Below, piece after piece: positions 53,592 through 61,537 of a DNA stretch of 64,000 nt. The stretch comes from Curtobacterium sp. L6-1 (GTDB taxonomy: Bacteria > Actinomycetota > Actinomycetes > Actinomycetales > Microbacteriaceae), in assembly GCF_018885305.1 (NCBI RefSeq), contig NZ_CP076544.1:2790001-2854000 (forward strand), given 5' to 3'. Position 1 is the stretch's first letter, and each line of letters starts with the position of its first letter. Both the position numbers and the translations under genes were made by a program. The notes beneath the pieces are model-generated. The model had not been told where the DNA came from. It worked only from the letters and a program-made list of their open reading frames with translations, and ran no database searches.

Positions 53592-53619
53592 GACGGGAGC
53601 AGCTTGCTCTGCTCCCGTC
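53592..53619 (+). promoter_or_regulatory. Second hairpin/operator before marR
   Basis: GACGGGAGCAG / CTGCTCCCGTC, perfect 11 bp arms with a six-base loop, 15 bases upstream of the marR ATG. Its place, directly before the start codon, suits an operator for autoregulation or an attenuator better than a terminator. A CTGACA at 53581 could be the -35 element. Confidence 0.45.
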
Positions 53620-53634
53620 ACGACTGGATCGCAC

Positions 53635-54144
53635 ATGACCACTCCGGCACCAGCGCCCACTCCCACGGCGCCGACACTCGCGCAGTTCGAGCTGCGCTAC
53701 CTGGTCCTCGCGGCGCAGCGGGAGGGCAACCGCGCGCTCGGCCGACAGCTCGCCGACCTGGGACTGACGACCTCGCAGTTCGAGATCATCCTCGTCCTCT
53801 CTCGATACGGACCCATCACGCTCAAGGAGCTCGGCGAGCTCATCGTGTGCGAGACAGCGAGCCCCAGCCGCATCGTCGACACACTCGTCCGTCGTGGTTA
53901 TGTCGAACGCTCCACGCACGCGTCGGATCGACGAGCCGTCGCCCTCCGGTTGACCGATGGAGGCCGGGAACTCGTCCCGCGGCTCCGCGAGATCGAGAAG
54001 GTCATGGACGACGGCGCACGAGTGATGTTCGACGGGAGCGAGATGACCGGTCTGGTCAGCGCGCTCCGGACCTACCTCGACGGGACCGAGAGTGGCGCGG
54101 TCCTCGAGCGACGGTTCGCCGACGATCGTCTCCCACTGGACTGA
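53635..54144 (+). CDS. MarR family regulator of the MMPL exporter
   Basis: 169 aa. Winged helix: LTTSQFEIILVLSRYGPITLKELGELIVCETASPSRIVDTLVRRGYVERSTHASDRRAVALRLTDGG, with the DRR wing motif. C-terminal dimerisation helices contact the N-terminus. Same reduced GC style as the MMPL gene, so the two likely arrived together. A cysteine (IVCETAS) lies in the recognition-helix region and could allow redox sensing; that is speculative. Confidence 0.88.
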   Translation: MTTPAPAPTPTAPTLAQFELRYLVLAAQREGNRALGRQLADLGLTTSQFEIILVLSRYGPITLKELGELIVCETASPSRIVDTLVRRGYVERSTHASDRRAVALRLTDGGRELVPRLREIEKVMDDGARVMFDGSEMTGLVSALRTYLDGTESGAVLERRFADDRLPLD

Positions 54145-54164
54145 GGCGCTGCTGGCAGAGCTCG

Positions 54165-55019
54165 TCAGCGAACGCGATCGGTGGACTCGGCGAGCGCGCG
54201 GCCGGCACTGACGTCGGCTCGGAGTGCCTCCACCTTGGCGGCGGCGAAGCCGGAGGAGTCCGAGCCGAGCTGCTGCCGGAGCGGCCCGTCACTCCGCTCG
54301 GCGATGGTGATGAAGGCGGCGGCGGCCTGCGCGGGGTCGCCGAGCTGCGTGCCGGGCATCGCCTGGTGTGCGGTGACCATCTCGCGGATCGCCGGGTAGG
54401 CGTCGGTCGTCGTCTCCGGCAGGGCGAGGGAGTTACTGGTCAGGAAGTCCGTGTCGAAGTAGCCCGGCTCGACGATCGTGACGGCGATGCCGTGGTCGGC
54501 GACCTCCGCGGCGAGGGACTCGGTGAGCCCTTCGAGCGCGTACTTCGCGGCGCAGTACAGGCCCCAGCCGGGGAACGACACGAGTCCGAGGACCGACGAC
54601 ACGTTGATGACGTGCCCCGATCGCGCCGCACGCATGACGGGCAGGACCGCGCGGAGGACGTTCCAGGTGCCGTTGACCTGCACGTCGAACATCGCCCGCA
54701 CGTCCGCGTCCGTGGTCTCCTCGACGGCCCCGAGGTAGCCGTAGCCGGCGTTGTTCACCACGACGTCGATGCGACCGAACCGGGCGGTCGTCTCCTCGAC
54801 GGCACGGGTGACGTCGGCCTGGTCGGTGAGCTGCACCTGCAGCGGGAGCAGGTTCGTCGTGTCGGTTTCCCCGAGCGCGCCGAGCAGTCGGTCGGTCGAT
54901 CGGGTGGTCGCGGCGACGTGGTGCCCGGCGGCGAGCAGCGCCCGCACCAGGTGCAGGCCGAGTCCACGGGAGGCGCCGGTGACGAGCCAGGTCGCGGGTC
55001 GGTCGGTGCGGTGGGTCAT
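54165..55019 (-). CDS. Short-chain dehydrogenase/reductase
   Basis: 284 aa classical SDR: cofactor motif VTGASRGLGLHLVRAL, NNAG (VVVNNAGYGYLGAVEE), catalytic serine in INVSSVLG and Y-x-x-x-K in YCAAKYALEG. The residue after the first strand (TRS) favours NADP(H). Substrate unknown. Divergent from the XRE regulator, a frequent actinobacterial pairing in which the regulator controls the SDR gene. Confidence 0.92.
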   Translation of the reverse strand: MTHRTDRPATWLVTGASRGLGLHLVRALLAAGHHVAATTRSTDRLLGALGETDTTNLLPLQVQLTDQADVTRAVEETTARFGRIDVVVNNAGYGYLGAVEETTDADVRAMFDVQVNGTWNVLRAVLPVMRAARSGHVINVSSVLGLVSFPGWGLYCAAKYALEGLTESLAAEVADHGIAVTIVEPGYFDTDFLTSNSLALPETTTDAYPAIREMVTAHQAMPGTQLGDPAQAAAAFITIAERSDGPLRQQLGSDSSGFAAAKVEALRADVSAGRALAESTDRVR

Positions 55020-55165
55020 GGTGGTCGTGCCTTCCGGTCGGAGGAGGTGGTTCGTGCCTCCAGCCTGCGAGCCGGCGGACGCCTCCGAGCGCGTCCTCCT
55101 GGCCCGGCTCTGCCTGGGACGATCCGACCCACGCGGGGTGGGCAGCGGGCGGTGACAATGGGGAG

Positions 55166-56062
55166 ATGGCCGACCGGAACCAGGAGCTCGCCGACTTCCT
55201 CCGTCGTGCTCGGAGCCAGGTCGACCCGGAGCGGACCGGGCTGCCGGCGGACGGCCGGATCCGCCGGGTGCCGGGTCTGCGTCGCGAGGAGGTGGCGCAG
55301 CTGGCCCGGGTCTCCTCGGACTACTACACCCGCCTGGAGCAGGGGCGCCCGATCACGCCGTCGCCGGGGATCGTCGCCGCGATCGCGCGAGCGCTCGACC
55401 TGTCCGACGCGGGGCACGAGCACCTCCGGCACCTGATCGCGACGAACGGTCACCCGCCCGCACAGCGGCGACGGCGCCCCGTGCCCGTCCAGCGCCCGCG
55501 CCGGGCGTTGGTGCAGCTCATGGACGCACTCGACGGCGTCCCCGTGATGCTCCTCGGTCGTCGCACCGACGTGCTGGCGACGAACCGCCTGGCGCGGGCG
55601 CTCCTGGCGGACTTCGACGCGATGCCCGCGACGGAACGCAACTACGCGCGCTGGATGTTCCTCGACGGCACCGCTCGGAAGCGCCTGGTGGACTGGGAGA
55701 CCCAGGCGCGGCTCGCCGTGGAGAACCTGCGCCTCGACGCCGGCCGTGATCCGGAGGACCCCGCGACGCAGGCGCTCGTCGGGGAGCTCACCATCGCCAG
55801 CGCGGAGTTCGGCGGGTGGTGGCAGGAGCACCGCGTCTTCCAGCGGACAGCCGGGGAGAAGCGGTTCCGCCATCCCGTGGTCGGTGACCTCACCCTGCGG
55901 TACGAGACGTTCACCATGCCCGGCGACCCGGACCAGGCGCTGTTCGTGTACAGCGCCGAGCCCGGGAGCGCGCACGCGGACGCGCTCCGCCTCCTGACGA
56001 GCTGGGTCATGGCGGACGAGGGGCACCGGCGCCCGCGGCAAGGGACGCGCCTCACCGGCTGA
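55166..56062 (+). CDS. XRE family regulator with MmyB-like ligand domain
   Basis: 298 aa; ATG after GGGGAG. N-terminal helix-turn-helix: LADFLRRARSQ... GLRREEVAQLARVSSDYYTRLEQGR, and the C-terminal MmyB-like domain (about 105-280, ALVQLMDALDGVPVMLLGRRTDVLATNRLARALLADF) that binds fatty-acid-like ligands in characterised members. Controls the divergent SDR gene by inference. Confidence 0.9.
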   Translation: MADRNQELADFLRRARSQVDPERTGLPADGRIRRVPGLRREEVAQLARVSSDYYTRLEQGRPITPSPGIVAAIARALDLSDAGHEHLRHLIATNGHPPAQRRRRPVPVQRPRRALVQLMDALDGVPVMLLGRRTDVLATNRLARALLADFDAMPATERNYARWMFLDGTARKRLVDWETQARLAVENLRLDAGRDPEDPATQALVGELTIASAEFGGWWQEHRVFQRTAGEKRFRHPVVGDLTLRYETFTMPGDPDQALFVYSAEPGSAHADALRLLTSWVMADEGHRRPRQGTRLTG

Positions 56063-56083
56063 CCTGGAGAGGGGGTGGCCTTT

Positions 56084-56116
56084 TGTACAGTTTGTATGTA
56101 CAGTTCAGGTGTACAG
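56084..56116. promoter_or_regulatory. Three TGTACAG iterons at exact 13 bp spacing
   Basis: TGTACAG at 56084-56090, 56097-56103 and 56110-56116, each start 13 bases after the previous one; the core TGTACA is itself a palindrome. The surrounding DNA is A/T-rich against the local background and lies 41 bases upstream of the PEBP gene, so it is probably a promoter with repeated operator sites. The MarR gene two positions downstream is the nearest candidate binder. Confidence 0.65.
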
Positions 56117-56156
56117 CGTGACTGTGCGATCGCCCGACTGAATGGATGGAGACGAC

Positions 56157-56663
56157 ATGCGTGTCGACCCGTACGCGAACACCTTCCCCACGAACGAGCT
56201 CCCGGTGGCACTCCCGGAACTGACCGACGGCGCCTTCCCCGTTGCCGCGTACAGCTCGGAGGCCGGCACCGGCCGGTCGCCGGCCGTCACGTGGGAGACC
56301 CTCCCCGAGGGGACGCAGAGCCTCCTCGTCACGGTCTTCGACCCGGACGCCCCGGTGCCGGGTGGGTTCTGGCACTGGATCGCCGTCGTCCCGGCGGGCG
56401 CGGGGCAGCTCGTCGCCGGGGCGAGCGGTCAGGACATGCCCGAGGGATCGATCGAACTGCCGAACTCCTTCGGCGTCGCGGGCTACGTCGGCCCCAATCC
56501 GCCGCAGGGCACCGGCGTGCACGGCAACGTCGTGGCCGTCACGGCGCTCTCCTCCGCGGTGCACGAGCTCCCCGACGTGCCGTCGACCGCGATGCTGCAC
56601 GCGTCGATCATCCCGGCGACCCTGGCCCGCGGCACGGCCGTCGGCACCGCGACGGCCGCCTGA
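56157..56663 (+). CDS. YbhB/YbcL-family (PEBP) protein
   Basis: 168 aa; ATG after GGAG. Phosphatidylethanolamine-binding-protein fold: SPAVTWETLPEGTQSLLVTVFDPDAPVPGGFWHWIAVVP with the D-P-D-A-P ligand loop, and GYVGPNPPQGTGVHGNVVAVTAL with the G-P-x-P-P motif. Cytoplasmic ligand-binding protein of unknown role. Followed by a MarR gene on the same strand (71-base gap). Confidence 0.9.
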   Translation: MRVDPYANTFPTNELPVALPELTDGAFPVAAYSSEAGTGRSPAVTWETLPEGTQSLLVTVFDPDAPVPGGFWHWIAVVPAGAGQLVAGASGQDMPEGSIELPNSFGVAGYVGPNPPQGTGVHGNVVAVTALSSAVHELPDVPSTAMLHASIIPATLARGTAVGTATAA

Positions 56664-56734
56664 CCGCCGAGGAGCGGGACGGACACGTCCCGGTCCGTTC
56701 CGCTCCCGCCCGCGGATCACGCATAGTAGGAGTC

Positions 56735-57157
56735 GTGGACGCCGACATCGACCAGGTAGCCGAGGACCTCCGAGCCGCGGTCGGTGACTTCGTCCGGGCA
56801 GCCCGTCCCGACGAGCAGCTCTCCGACAACCAGTTGTCGATCCTCGGCATGCTCGACCGGGAGGGACCGGCGACGATCGCCGCCTTGGCCGCACGGTGTC
56901 GCATCCGCCACCAGTCGGCCACCAAGGTCGTCGAGCAGCTGCGTGCCGCTCAGCTGGTGGACATCGGCGCGCACCCCTCCGACCGGCGAGCGGTCCAGGT
57001 CGCGATCAGCCCGACGGGCGGTGCGGCCCTCCGGGAGGAGCGTGCTCGCCGGTCAGCGTGGATCGCCGAAGCCATCAGGACCAGGCTCTCCGAGCGGGAG
57101 CAGGCGGACGTCCCCGCCCTCGTTGCGGTGCTCCGACAGCTGACCGCCTCCCGGTAG
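56735..57157 (+). CDS. MarR family transcriptional regulator
   Basis: 140 aa from GTG after TAGGAG. Winged helix: LSDNQLSILGMLDREGPATIAALAARCRIRHQSATKVVEQLRAAQLVDIGAHPSDRRAVQVAISPTGG. Short C-terminal dimer helix. Likely in one transcript with the PEBP gene and a candidate for binding the TGTACAG sites upstream of it. Its stop lies five bases before the tetR stop (convergent). Confidence 0.87.
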   Translation: MDADIDQVAEDLRAAVGDFVRAARPDEQLSDNQLSILGMLDREGPATIAALAARCRIRHQSATKVVEQLRAAQLVDIGAHPSDRRAVQVAISPTGGAALREERARRSAWIAEAIRTRLSEREQADVPALVAVLRQLTASR

Positions 57158-57162
57158 CGCGG

Positions 57163-57744
57163 TCAGACGAGCGCGACCGCACCCCACCCGGCACGCATCC
57201 GCGCGACTGCCCGGTCCCAACCGGCCAGCAGGTCGCTCCCGTCCCGCAGCTGCGACTGCAGCTGCAGCCCCTCGTACAGGGCAACGAGCTGCTCGGCCGC
57301 GTGCCGGGGCGAGGTGCCGTGCGGCTCCCGTCCGGCGACGACGTCGCGGACGAGCGCGAGCGTGATGTCCTCGAACGCCCGCACGTACTGGGTGCGGAAC
57401 CACCCGGCGGCCGGGTGCGTCGGGGCGGAGGCCGCGCTCAGCGTGGCGATGCGGATCCGGACGAGCGCGGGGTCGGCCAGGCCGGACTCCAGGCGGGCGC
57501 GGAGGTAGGCGGCGGCACCGTGCTGCTCGGCGATCGGCCACAGGTACTTGCGGTCGCCGTTGTCCCAGCGGTTCATGACGGCGACGACGAGCAGGTCCCA
57601 CACCGGGTAGGCGTCGCTGACCTCGGCGTCGCTGACCTCGGCGAGCGCCGCGACCTCGGCGGGTCCGACGGCGTGGAAGTCCGACCGACGGAAGGCCTCG
57701 ATCGCTGCCGGGATGATGCGGTTGCGGAGGTCGGAGTCGGGCAT
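57163..57744 (-). CDS. TetR family transcriptional regulator (right direct repeat at its 3' end)
   Basis: 193 aa from ATG 57744 (ATG 57756 would add four residues). N-terminal helix-turn-helix: LRNRIIPAAIEAFRRSDFHAVGPAEVAALAEVSDAEVSDAYPVWDLLVVAVMNRW, then a ligand domain ending GWGAVALV. Its last 130 bases (57163-57292) are repeated at 50787-50916. Lies next to the carboxylesterase gene on the same strand, which it may regulate. Confidence 0.82.
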   Translation of the reverse strand: MPDSDLRNRIIPAAIEAFRRSDFHAVGPAEVAALAEVSDAEVSDAYPVWDLLVVAVMNRWDNGDRKYLWPIAEQHGAAAYLRARLESGLADPALVRIRIATLSAASAPTHPAAGWFRTQYVRAFEDITLALVRDVVAGREPHGTSPRHAAEQLVALYEGLQLQSQLRDGSDLLAGWDRAVARMRAGWGAVALV

Positions 57745-57839
57745 GAGGACGATCATCCGGCGTGGGCCCGGGCGGCGCGACCGCCAGTTCGAGGGGTGCA
57801 GGGCCGCGTGGTCGGCCCCGCCCGGCCGTCCCCTGTCGG

Positions 57840-59159
57840 TCAGCCCCGGTCGAACGTCAGCGTCTCGTCGTCCGGCGCCGTGACCCGCCCGGTCCGCGCG
57901 AACTCCGCCCAGATCGCCCGCATCCCGGGCCCGCGGCGCTCGACGGCGGCCCAGTCCCGCGTCGGTACGAAGCGGCTGCCCGCCCAGGCCGCGCGGTCGC
58001 CGAGCAGCAGCGGGACGTCGCTCATGTGCACCGCTCCGGTGGGCCGCACGGTCACGCCGCGGAGGAGCCGGTACACGACGGCCCGACCGCCGGCGGCCCG
58101 GTGTCGCACGGCGAAGGCGCGGGCGTCCCGGCCGTAGACGACGTCGGTCAGCGGCCGGACGAGCAGCCACCGGACGAGGGCACGTCCGATCCGGGTGCGG
58201 CAGACCGCGGCCAGTCCGGGGATCATCGGGACGTACAGGGCGGCTTCGTCCGACCCCGAGCCGATGAGGACCTCGACGTGCGGGGCCACCCGGCGCCAGG
58301 CGTCCGGCAGGTCGCGTTCGGCGGGCAGCGGCGCGTGGCCGTACTGCGTGCCGAACGGCATCCCGCCGCGCAGACCGTAGGGCAGTGCGACCCGCTCGGC
58401 TGCCGCCTGCCGCTCGAGGACCTCGTCGAGCGGCGCGTCCGGTGCGACGGTCCCGACCGTGCGGGACATCGCCCGGTTCATGCGGGCACGTCGACGCGAC
58501 AGCCCGAGCGGTGCGCTCTGCACGATCACGCGCCGGAACAGCCCGGCCGTGCCCTCGGCCACCATGAGGTGCGCGATGGCGTCGCCGCCCGCGGACTGCC
58601 CGAACAGGGTGATCGCGTCGGGGTCCCCGCCGAACCCCGCGATGTTCGTGTGCACCCAGCGCAGGGCCTCGACCAGGTCGAGCAGTCCGAGGTTCGCCGG
58701 CACCCGCTCCCCGTCGCCGAGGAACCCGAGCACGCCGAGCCGGTACGTGACGGCCACGACGACAACGCGCTGCTCCTCGACCAGGGCGCGCGGGTCGTGG
58801 ATCGGGATGTCCCCGCCGCCCACGACGTACGAGCCGCCGTGGATCCACACCATGACCGGCAGCCGTTCGTCGTCGCGGACGTCGGCCGGCACGGTGACGG
58901 AGAGTGCCTGGCAGTGCTCGGCGACCTCGGCCTCGATGGGGTGGATGAGCTCCTCGAGGACGGGCGTCGACGGTTGCGGGGGCACCGGCGCCGGGGTGTC
59001 CGCGACGAAGTCACCGGTGAACGGCGGCACCGGGGTCGGCCGCCGGAAGCGCTCGGCGCGGGCGTACGGGATGCCGAGGGCACGGAGGACCGCGCCGTCG
59101 CGGTGGCCGACGATCCGGCCGACGGGTGTGGTGAAGGTCCGGGTCGGCGCGGTGGTCAT
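57840..59159 (-). CDS. Type B carboxylesterase
   Basis: 439 aa. VMVWIHGGSYVVGGGD oxyanion motif, YRLGVLGFLGDGERVPANLGLLDLVEALRWVHTNIAGFGGDPDAITLFGQSAGG with nucleophile S189, acid region SGSDEAALY and C-terminal histidine in VHMSDVPLL. Shorter than the usual 480-550 aa of the family, mainly in the loops. Hydrolyses a carboxylic ester or carbamate; substrate unknown. Transcribed toward tetR. Confidence 0.9.
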   Translation of the reverse strand: MTTAPTRTFTTPVGRIVGHRDGAVLRALGIPYARAERFRRPTPVPPFTGDFVADTPAPVPPQPSTPVLEELIHPIEAEVAEHCQALSVTVPADVRDDERLPVMVWIHGGSYVVGGGDIPIHDPRALVEEQRVVVVAVTYRLGVLGFLGDGERVPANLGLLDLVEALRWVHTNIAGFGGDPDAITLFGQSAGGDAIAHLMVAEGTAGLFRRVIVQSAPLGLSRRRARMNRAMSRTVGTVAPDAPLDEVLERQAAAERVALPYGLRGGMPFGTQYGHAPLPAERDLPDAWRRVAPHVEVLIGSGSDEAALYVPMIPGLAAVCRTRIGRALVRWLLVRPLTDVVYGRDARAFAVRHRAAGGRAVVYRLLRGVTVRPTGAVHMSDVPLLLGDRAAWAGSRFVPTRDWAAVERRGPGMRAIWAEFARTGRVTAPDDETLTFDRG

Positions 59160-59172
59160 CCCGCAACCGTAC

Positions 59173-59220
59173 GACGGACGGGAGGCCCGTGGCTGCGCAG
59201 CCACGGGCCTCCCGTCCGTC
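59173..59220 (-). terminator. 48-base perfect palindrome ending the MFS transcript
   Basis: Perfect 24 bp inverted repeat with no spacer; the outer arm contains GACGGACGGGAGGC as in the hairpins at 120 and 38321. It lies ten bases downstream of the MFS stop and 13 bases upstream of the esterase start, so it probably terminates the former. As DNA it could extrude as a cruciform. Confidence 0.75.
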
Positions 59221-59230
59221 CCGGGTCGCG

Positions 59231-60532
59231 TCAGCGGACCCGCTTGATCGGGAGCACCACGAGCGCGCCGAGGACGGCGACACCACCCGCGGCCCAGCAC
59301 ATCAACTCGTAGTTGTCGGCCGTGCCACCGGTGCCGAAGCGGAGGAAGAACAGCGCGGCGGCGGGCGCGAGCGACTGCGGCAGGGCGTTCGCGATGTTGA
59401 TGACACCCAGGTCCTTGCCGGGGCGGTCGGCGTTCGGCAGGACGTCCACGACGAGCGCGGTGTCGATGGCCGAGTAGATGCCGTAGGCGAAGCCCATGAT
59501 GACCTCGGCGACGTAGAAGCCGTTCACGGTCTCTGCGTGGGCCAGGGCGACCAGGCCGACGGCGAACAGCACGGTCGAGCCTGCGACGAACACCTTGCGG
59601 CGGCCGAGCCGGTCCGATGCCCAGCCGGACAGCGCCGCGCTGACCAGGAGGGCGATCGTGTAGAGCAGCACGCCGAACGCGACGGCCGCGGCGGCCTCCG
59701 CGTTGCTCTCGATGCCGATGTGCTGCTTCATGTAGAGCAGGCGGTACGTGGTGAACATGAACGTCGCGAAGATGATGAGGAAGCGCGACCACCACGCGAA
59801 CGCGAAGTCCGGGTTCTTGATCGGGTTCGTCCAGAACGACGAGACGAGGTTGAGGAACGTGAACTTCTTGAGCGGGTACGTCGGCAGCTCGTCCCGTGCG
59901 ACGACCGCGTAGACGACCACCAGGACGATCGCCAGGATGCCCGGCGCGATGAACAGCACGGGCAGGTTCGCGACGAAGAACACGGACAGGTACGTGCCGG
60001 CCAGGACCGCGATGTTCTGGGCGAGCGCGATGATGCTCGACGACCTGCCGCGCTGGAACTCGGGCACGTTGTCGGCGAAGCTCGCGGTCAGCGTCGAGAG
60101 CACGGTGTTGGCGGCCAGCTGCGCGAGGAGCCAGCCCAGCGTGAGCTGCAGGGTGTCCGGGGCGTACGCGATCCAGGCCAGGGCGACCGCGAAGACGACG
60201 ACACCGCTGAGCATCCAGGGCCGGCGACGTCCCCAGCGGGTGCGGGTCCGGTCGGACAGCGCACCGGCGAGCGGGTTCATGATGAGCGCCCCGAACGCGC
60301 CGATCGGCAGCACGGAGCCGATGACGTTCGCGGCGGAGTCGCCGACCAGCGCCTCGGCCTTGAGCTGCATGCTGACGTAGACCGGCGCCATGAGGGCCAC
60401 GAACAGGCCGAACTGTCCGAGGAACAGGGCGATCTGGTAGCCGATGCCGACACGCATCGTGCTGACCGGCTGGGTGATCCCCTGCTCCGGGTGCAGCAGC
60501 ACCGGGGTCTCCGCGGGTTCGGGTGTGCTCAT
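59231..60532 (-). CDS. MFS sugar transporter (SLC45/GPH-like)
   Basis: 433 aa; ATG after AAGGAGG. Twelve helices. The loop motif NPLAGALSDRTRTRWGRRRPWML between helices 2 and 3 and WASDRLGRRKVFVAG in the second half are typical of sugar-proton symporters. Divergent from a sugar isomerase/dehydrogenase operon, so it likely imports the substrate of those enzymes. Confidence 0.88.
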   Translation of the reverse strand: MSTPEPAETPVLLHPEQGITQPVSTMRVGIGYQIALFLGQFGLFVALMAPVYVSMQLKAEALVGDSAANVIGSVLPIGAFGALIMNPLAGALSDRTRTRWGRRRPWMLSGVVVFAVALAWIAYAPDTLQLTLGWLLAQLAANTVLSTLTASFADNVPEFQRGRSSSIIALAQNIAVLAGTYLSVFFVANLPVLFIAPGILAIVLVVVYAVVARDELPTYPLKKFTFLNLVSSFWTNPIKNPDFAFAWWSRFLIIFATFMFTTYRLLYMKQHIGIESNAEAAAAVAFGVLLYTIALLVSAALSGWASDRLGRRKVFVAGSTVLFAVGLVALAHAETVNGFYVAEVIMGFAYGIYSAIDTALVVDVLPNADRPGKDLGVINIANALPQSLAPAAALFFLRFGTGGTADNYELMCWAAGGVAVLGALVVLPIKRVR

Positions 60533-60552
60533 GACGCCTCCTTGAGTCGATG

Positions 60553-60575
60553 AAAACCATAGCTCGTACGGTTTT
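60553..60575. promoter_or_regulatory. AAAACC-N11-GGTTTT inverted repeat, candidate operator
   Basis: Perfect six-base arms (60553-60558, 60570-60575) in the 189-base, relatively A/T-rich gap between the divergent MFS and isomerase genes. A second, poorer palindrome (GAAAAC ... GGTTTC) lies at about 60617-60640. Either could be bound by the TetR encoded at 62.8 kb or by a regulator elsewhere. Confidence 0.5.
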
Positions 60576-60721
60576 ACGAGGGCGAGCATACATGGCGGCG
60601 GGAAGTCGGTGGAAGCGAAAACTACACACCGGGTGGTTTCTGCGGTAGCGTCGTGATCGTCTCGCCGTGGAGCAGTGTCTCCGTCGGCCGCACACCAGTC
60701 AGGATCGAAGGAGCCTCTGCA

Positions 60722-61537
60722 ATGCCCACCACCTCTGTGCAGCTCTACTCACTGCGCGACGCCATCGCCGACGACCTCGACGCCGCCATCGCCCGAGTGC
60801 GCGAGATCGGCTACGAGAACGTCGAGCCCTACGCGTTCGTCGAGCGCGCCACCGACCTCGAGCGTGCGTTCGCCGCCACCGGCCTGAAGGCCCCGTCCGG
60901 CCACGTCGCCGTGATCGACGCCGGCGACACCGCGCCGATCTGGGACGCGGCCGAGCGCCTCGGCATCCACACCGTCATCGACCCGTTCATCCCGACCGAC
61001 CGCTGGCAGACCGCCGACGACGTCAAGGCCATCGCCGAGCGCGTCAACGTCCTCACTGCCGAGGCGACCGCCCGCGGCCTGCAGTTCGGGTACCACAACC
61101 ACCAGTGGGAGTTCACGAACAAGGTCGACGGCCGCACCGTCTACGACCTGTTCGTCGAGCAGCTGTCGCCGGAGACCGTCCTCGAGGTCGACACGTTCTG
61201 GGCGACCGTCGGTGGCGCCGACGCGGCCGCCGTGCTCCGTGGCCTCGGCGACCGCGTCGTCGCGATCCATGTCAAGGACGGCAAGGTCGACGGCGACATC
61301 CGCACCGCCCTGCCCTCGTCCGAGAGCGCACTGATCGTCCCCGAGGCACTGCAGCGCGCCTTCGAGAACCAGACCCCGGCCGGCCAGGGCGACGTCGACG
61401 TGGCGGGCATCCTCGCCGCGGCGCCGCAGGCCATCCGCGTCGTCGAGTTCGACGCGTACAAGGGCGACGTCTTCGAGGGCATCACCGAGTCCCTCACCTG
61501 GCTGCAGGCCAACGACACCGCGGGGACCGCCGCGTGA
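60722..61537 (+). CDS. Sugar phosphate isomerase/epimerase (xylose-isomerase-like TIM barrel)
   Basis: 271 aa; ATG after GAAGGAG. Family features SVQLYSLRDAIADDLDAAIARVREIGYENVEPY, FGYHNHQWEF, VLEVDTFWATVGGAD, VVAIHVKDG and VVEFDAYKGD; the acidic and His residues fit a divalent-metal site (AP-endonuclease-2 fold, as in IolE/IolI). Interconverts a sugar or inositol derivative. The stop overlaps the next gene (GTGA). Confidence 0.9.
   Translation: MPTTSVQLYSLRDAIADDLDAAIARVREIGYENVEPYAFVERATDLERAFAATGLKAPSGHVAVIDAGDTAPIWDAAERLGIHTVIDPFIPTDRWQTADDVKAIAERVNVLTAEATARGLQFGYHNHQWEFTNKVDGRTVYDLFVEQLSPETVLEVDTFWATVGGADAAAVLRGLGDRVVAIHVKDGKVDGDIRTALPSSESALIVPEALQRAFENQTPAGQGDVDVAGILAAAPQAIRVVEFDAYKGDVFEGITESLTWLQANDTAGTAA

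Noticed and set aside
55947..55953. A fourth TGTACAG upstream of the PEBP gene
   Set aside because: It lies inside the XRE coding sequence and outside the 13 bp register, so it is probably chance.
50787..57292. Composite transposon
   Set aside because: The flanking repeats are gene 3' ends in direct orientation, with no transposase, terminal inverted repeats or short target duplications visible.
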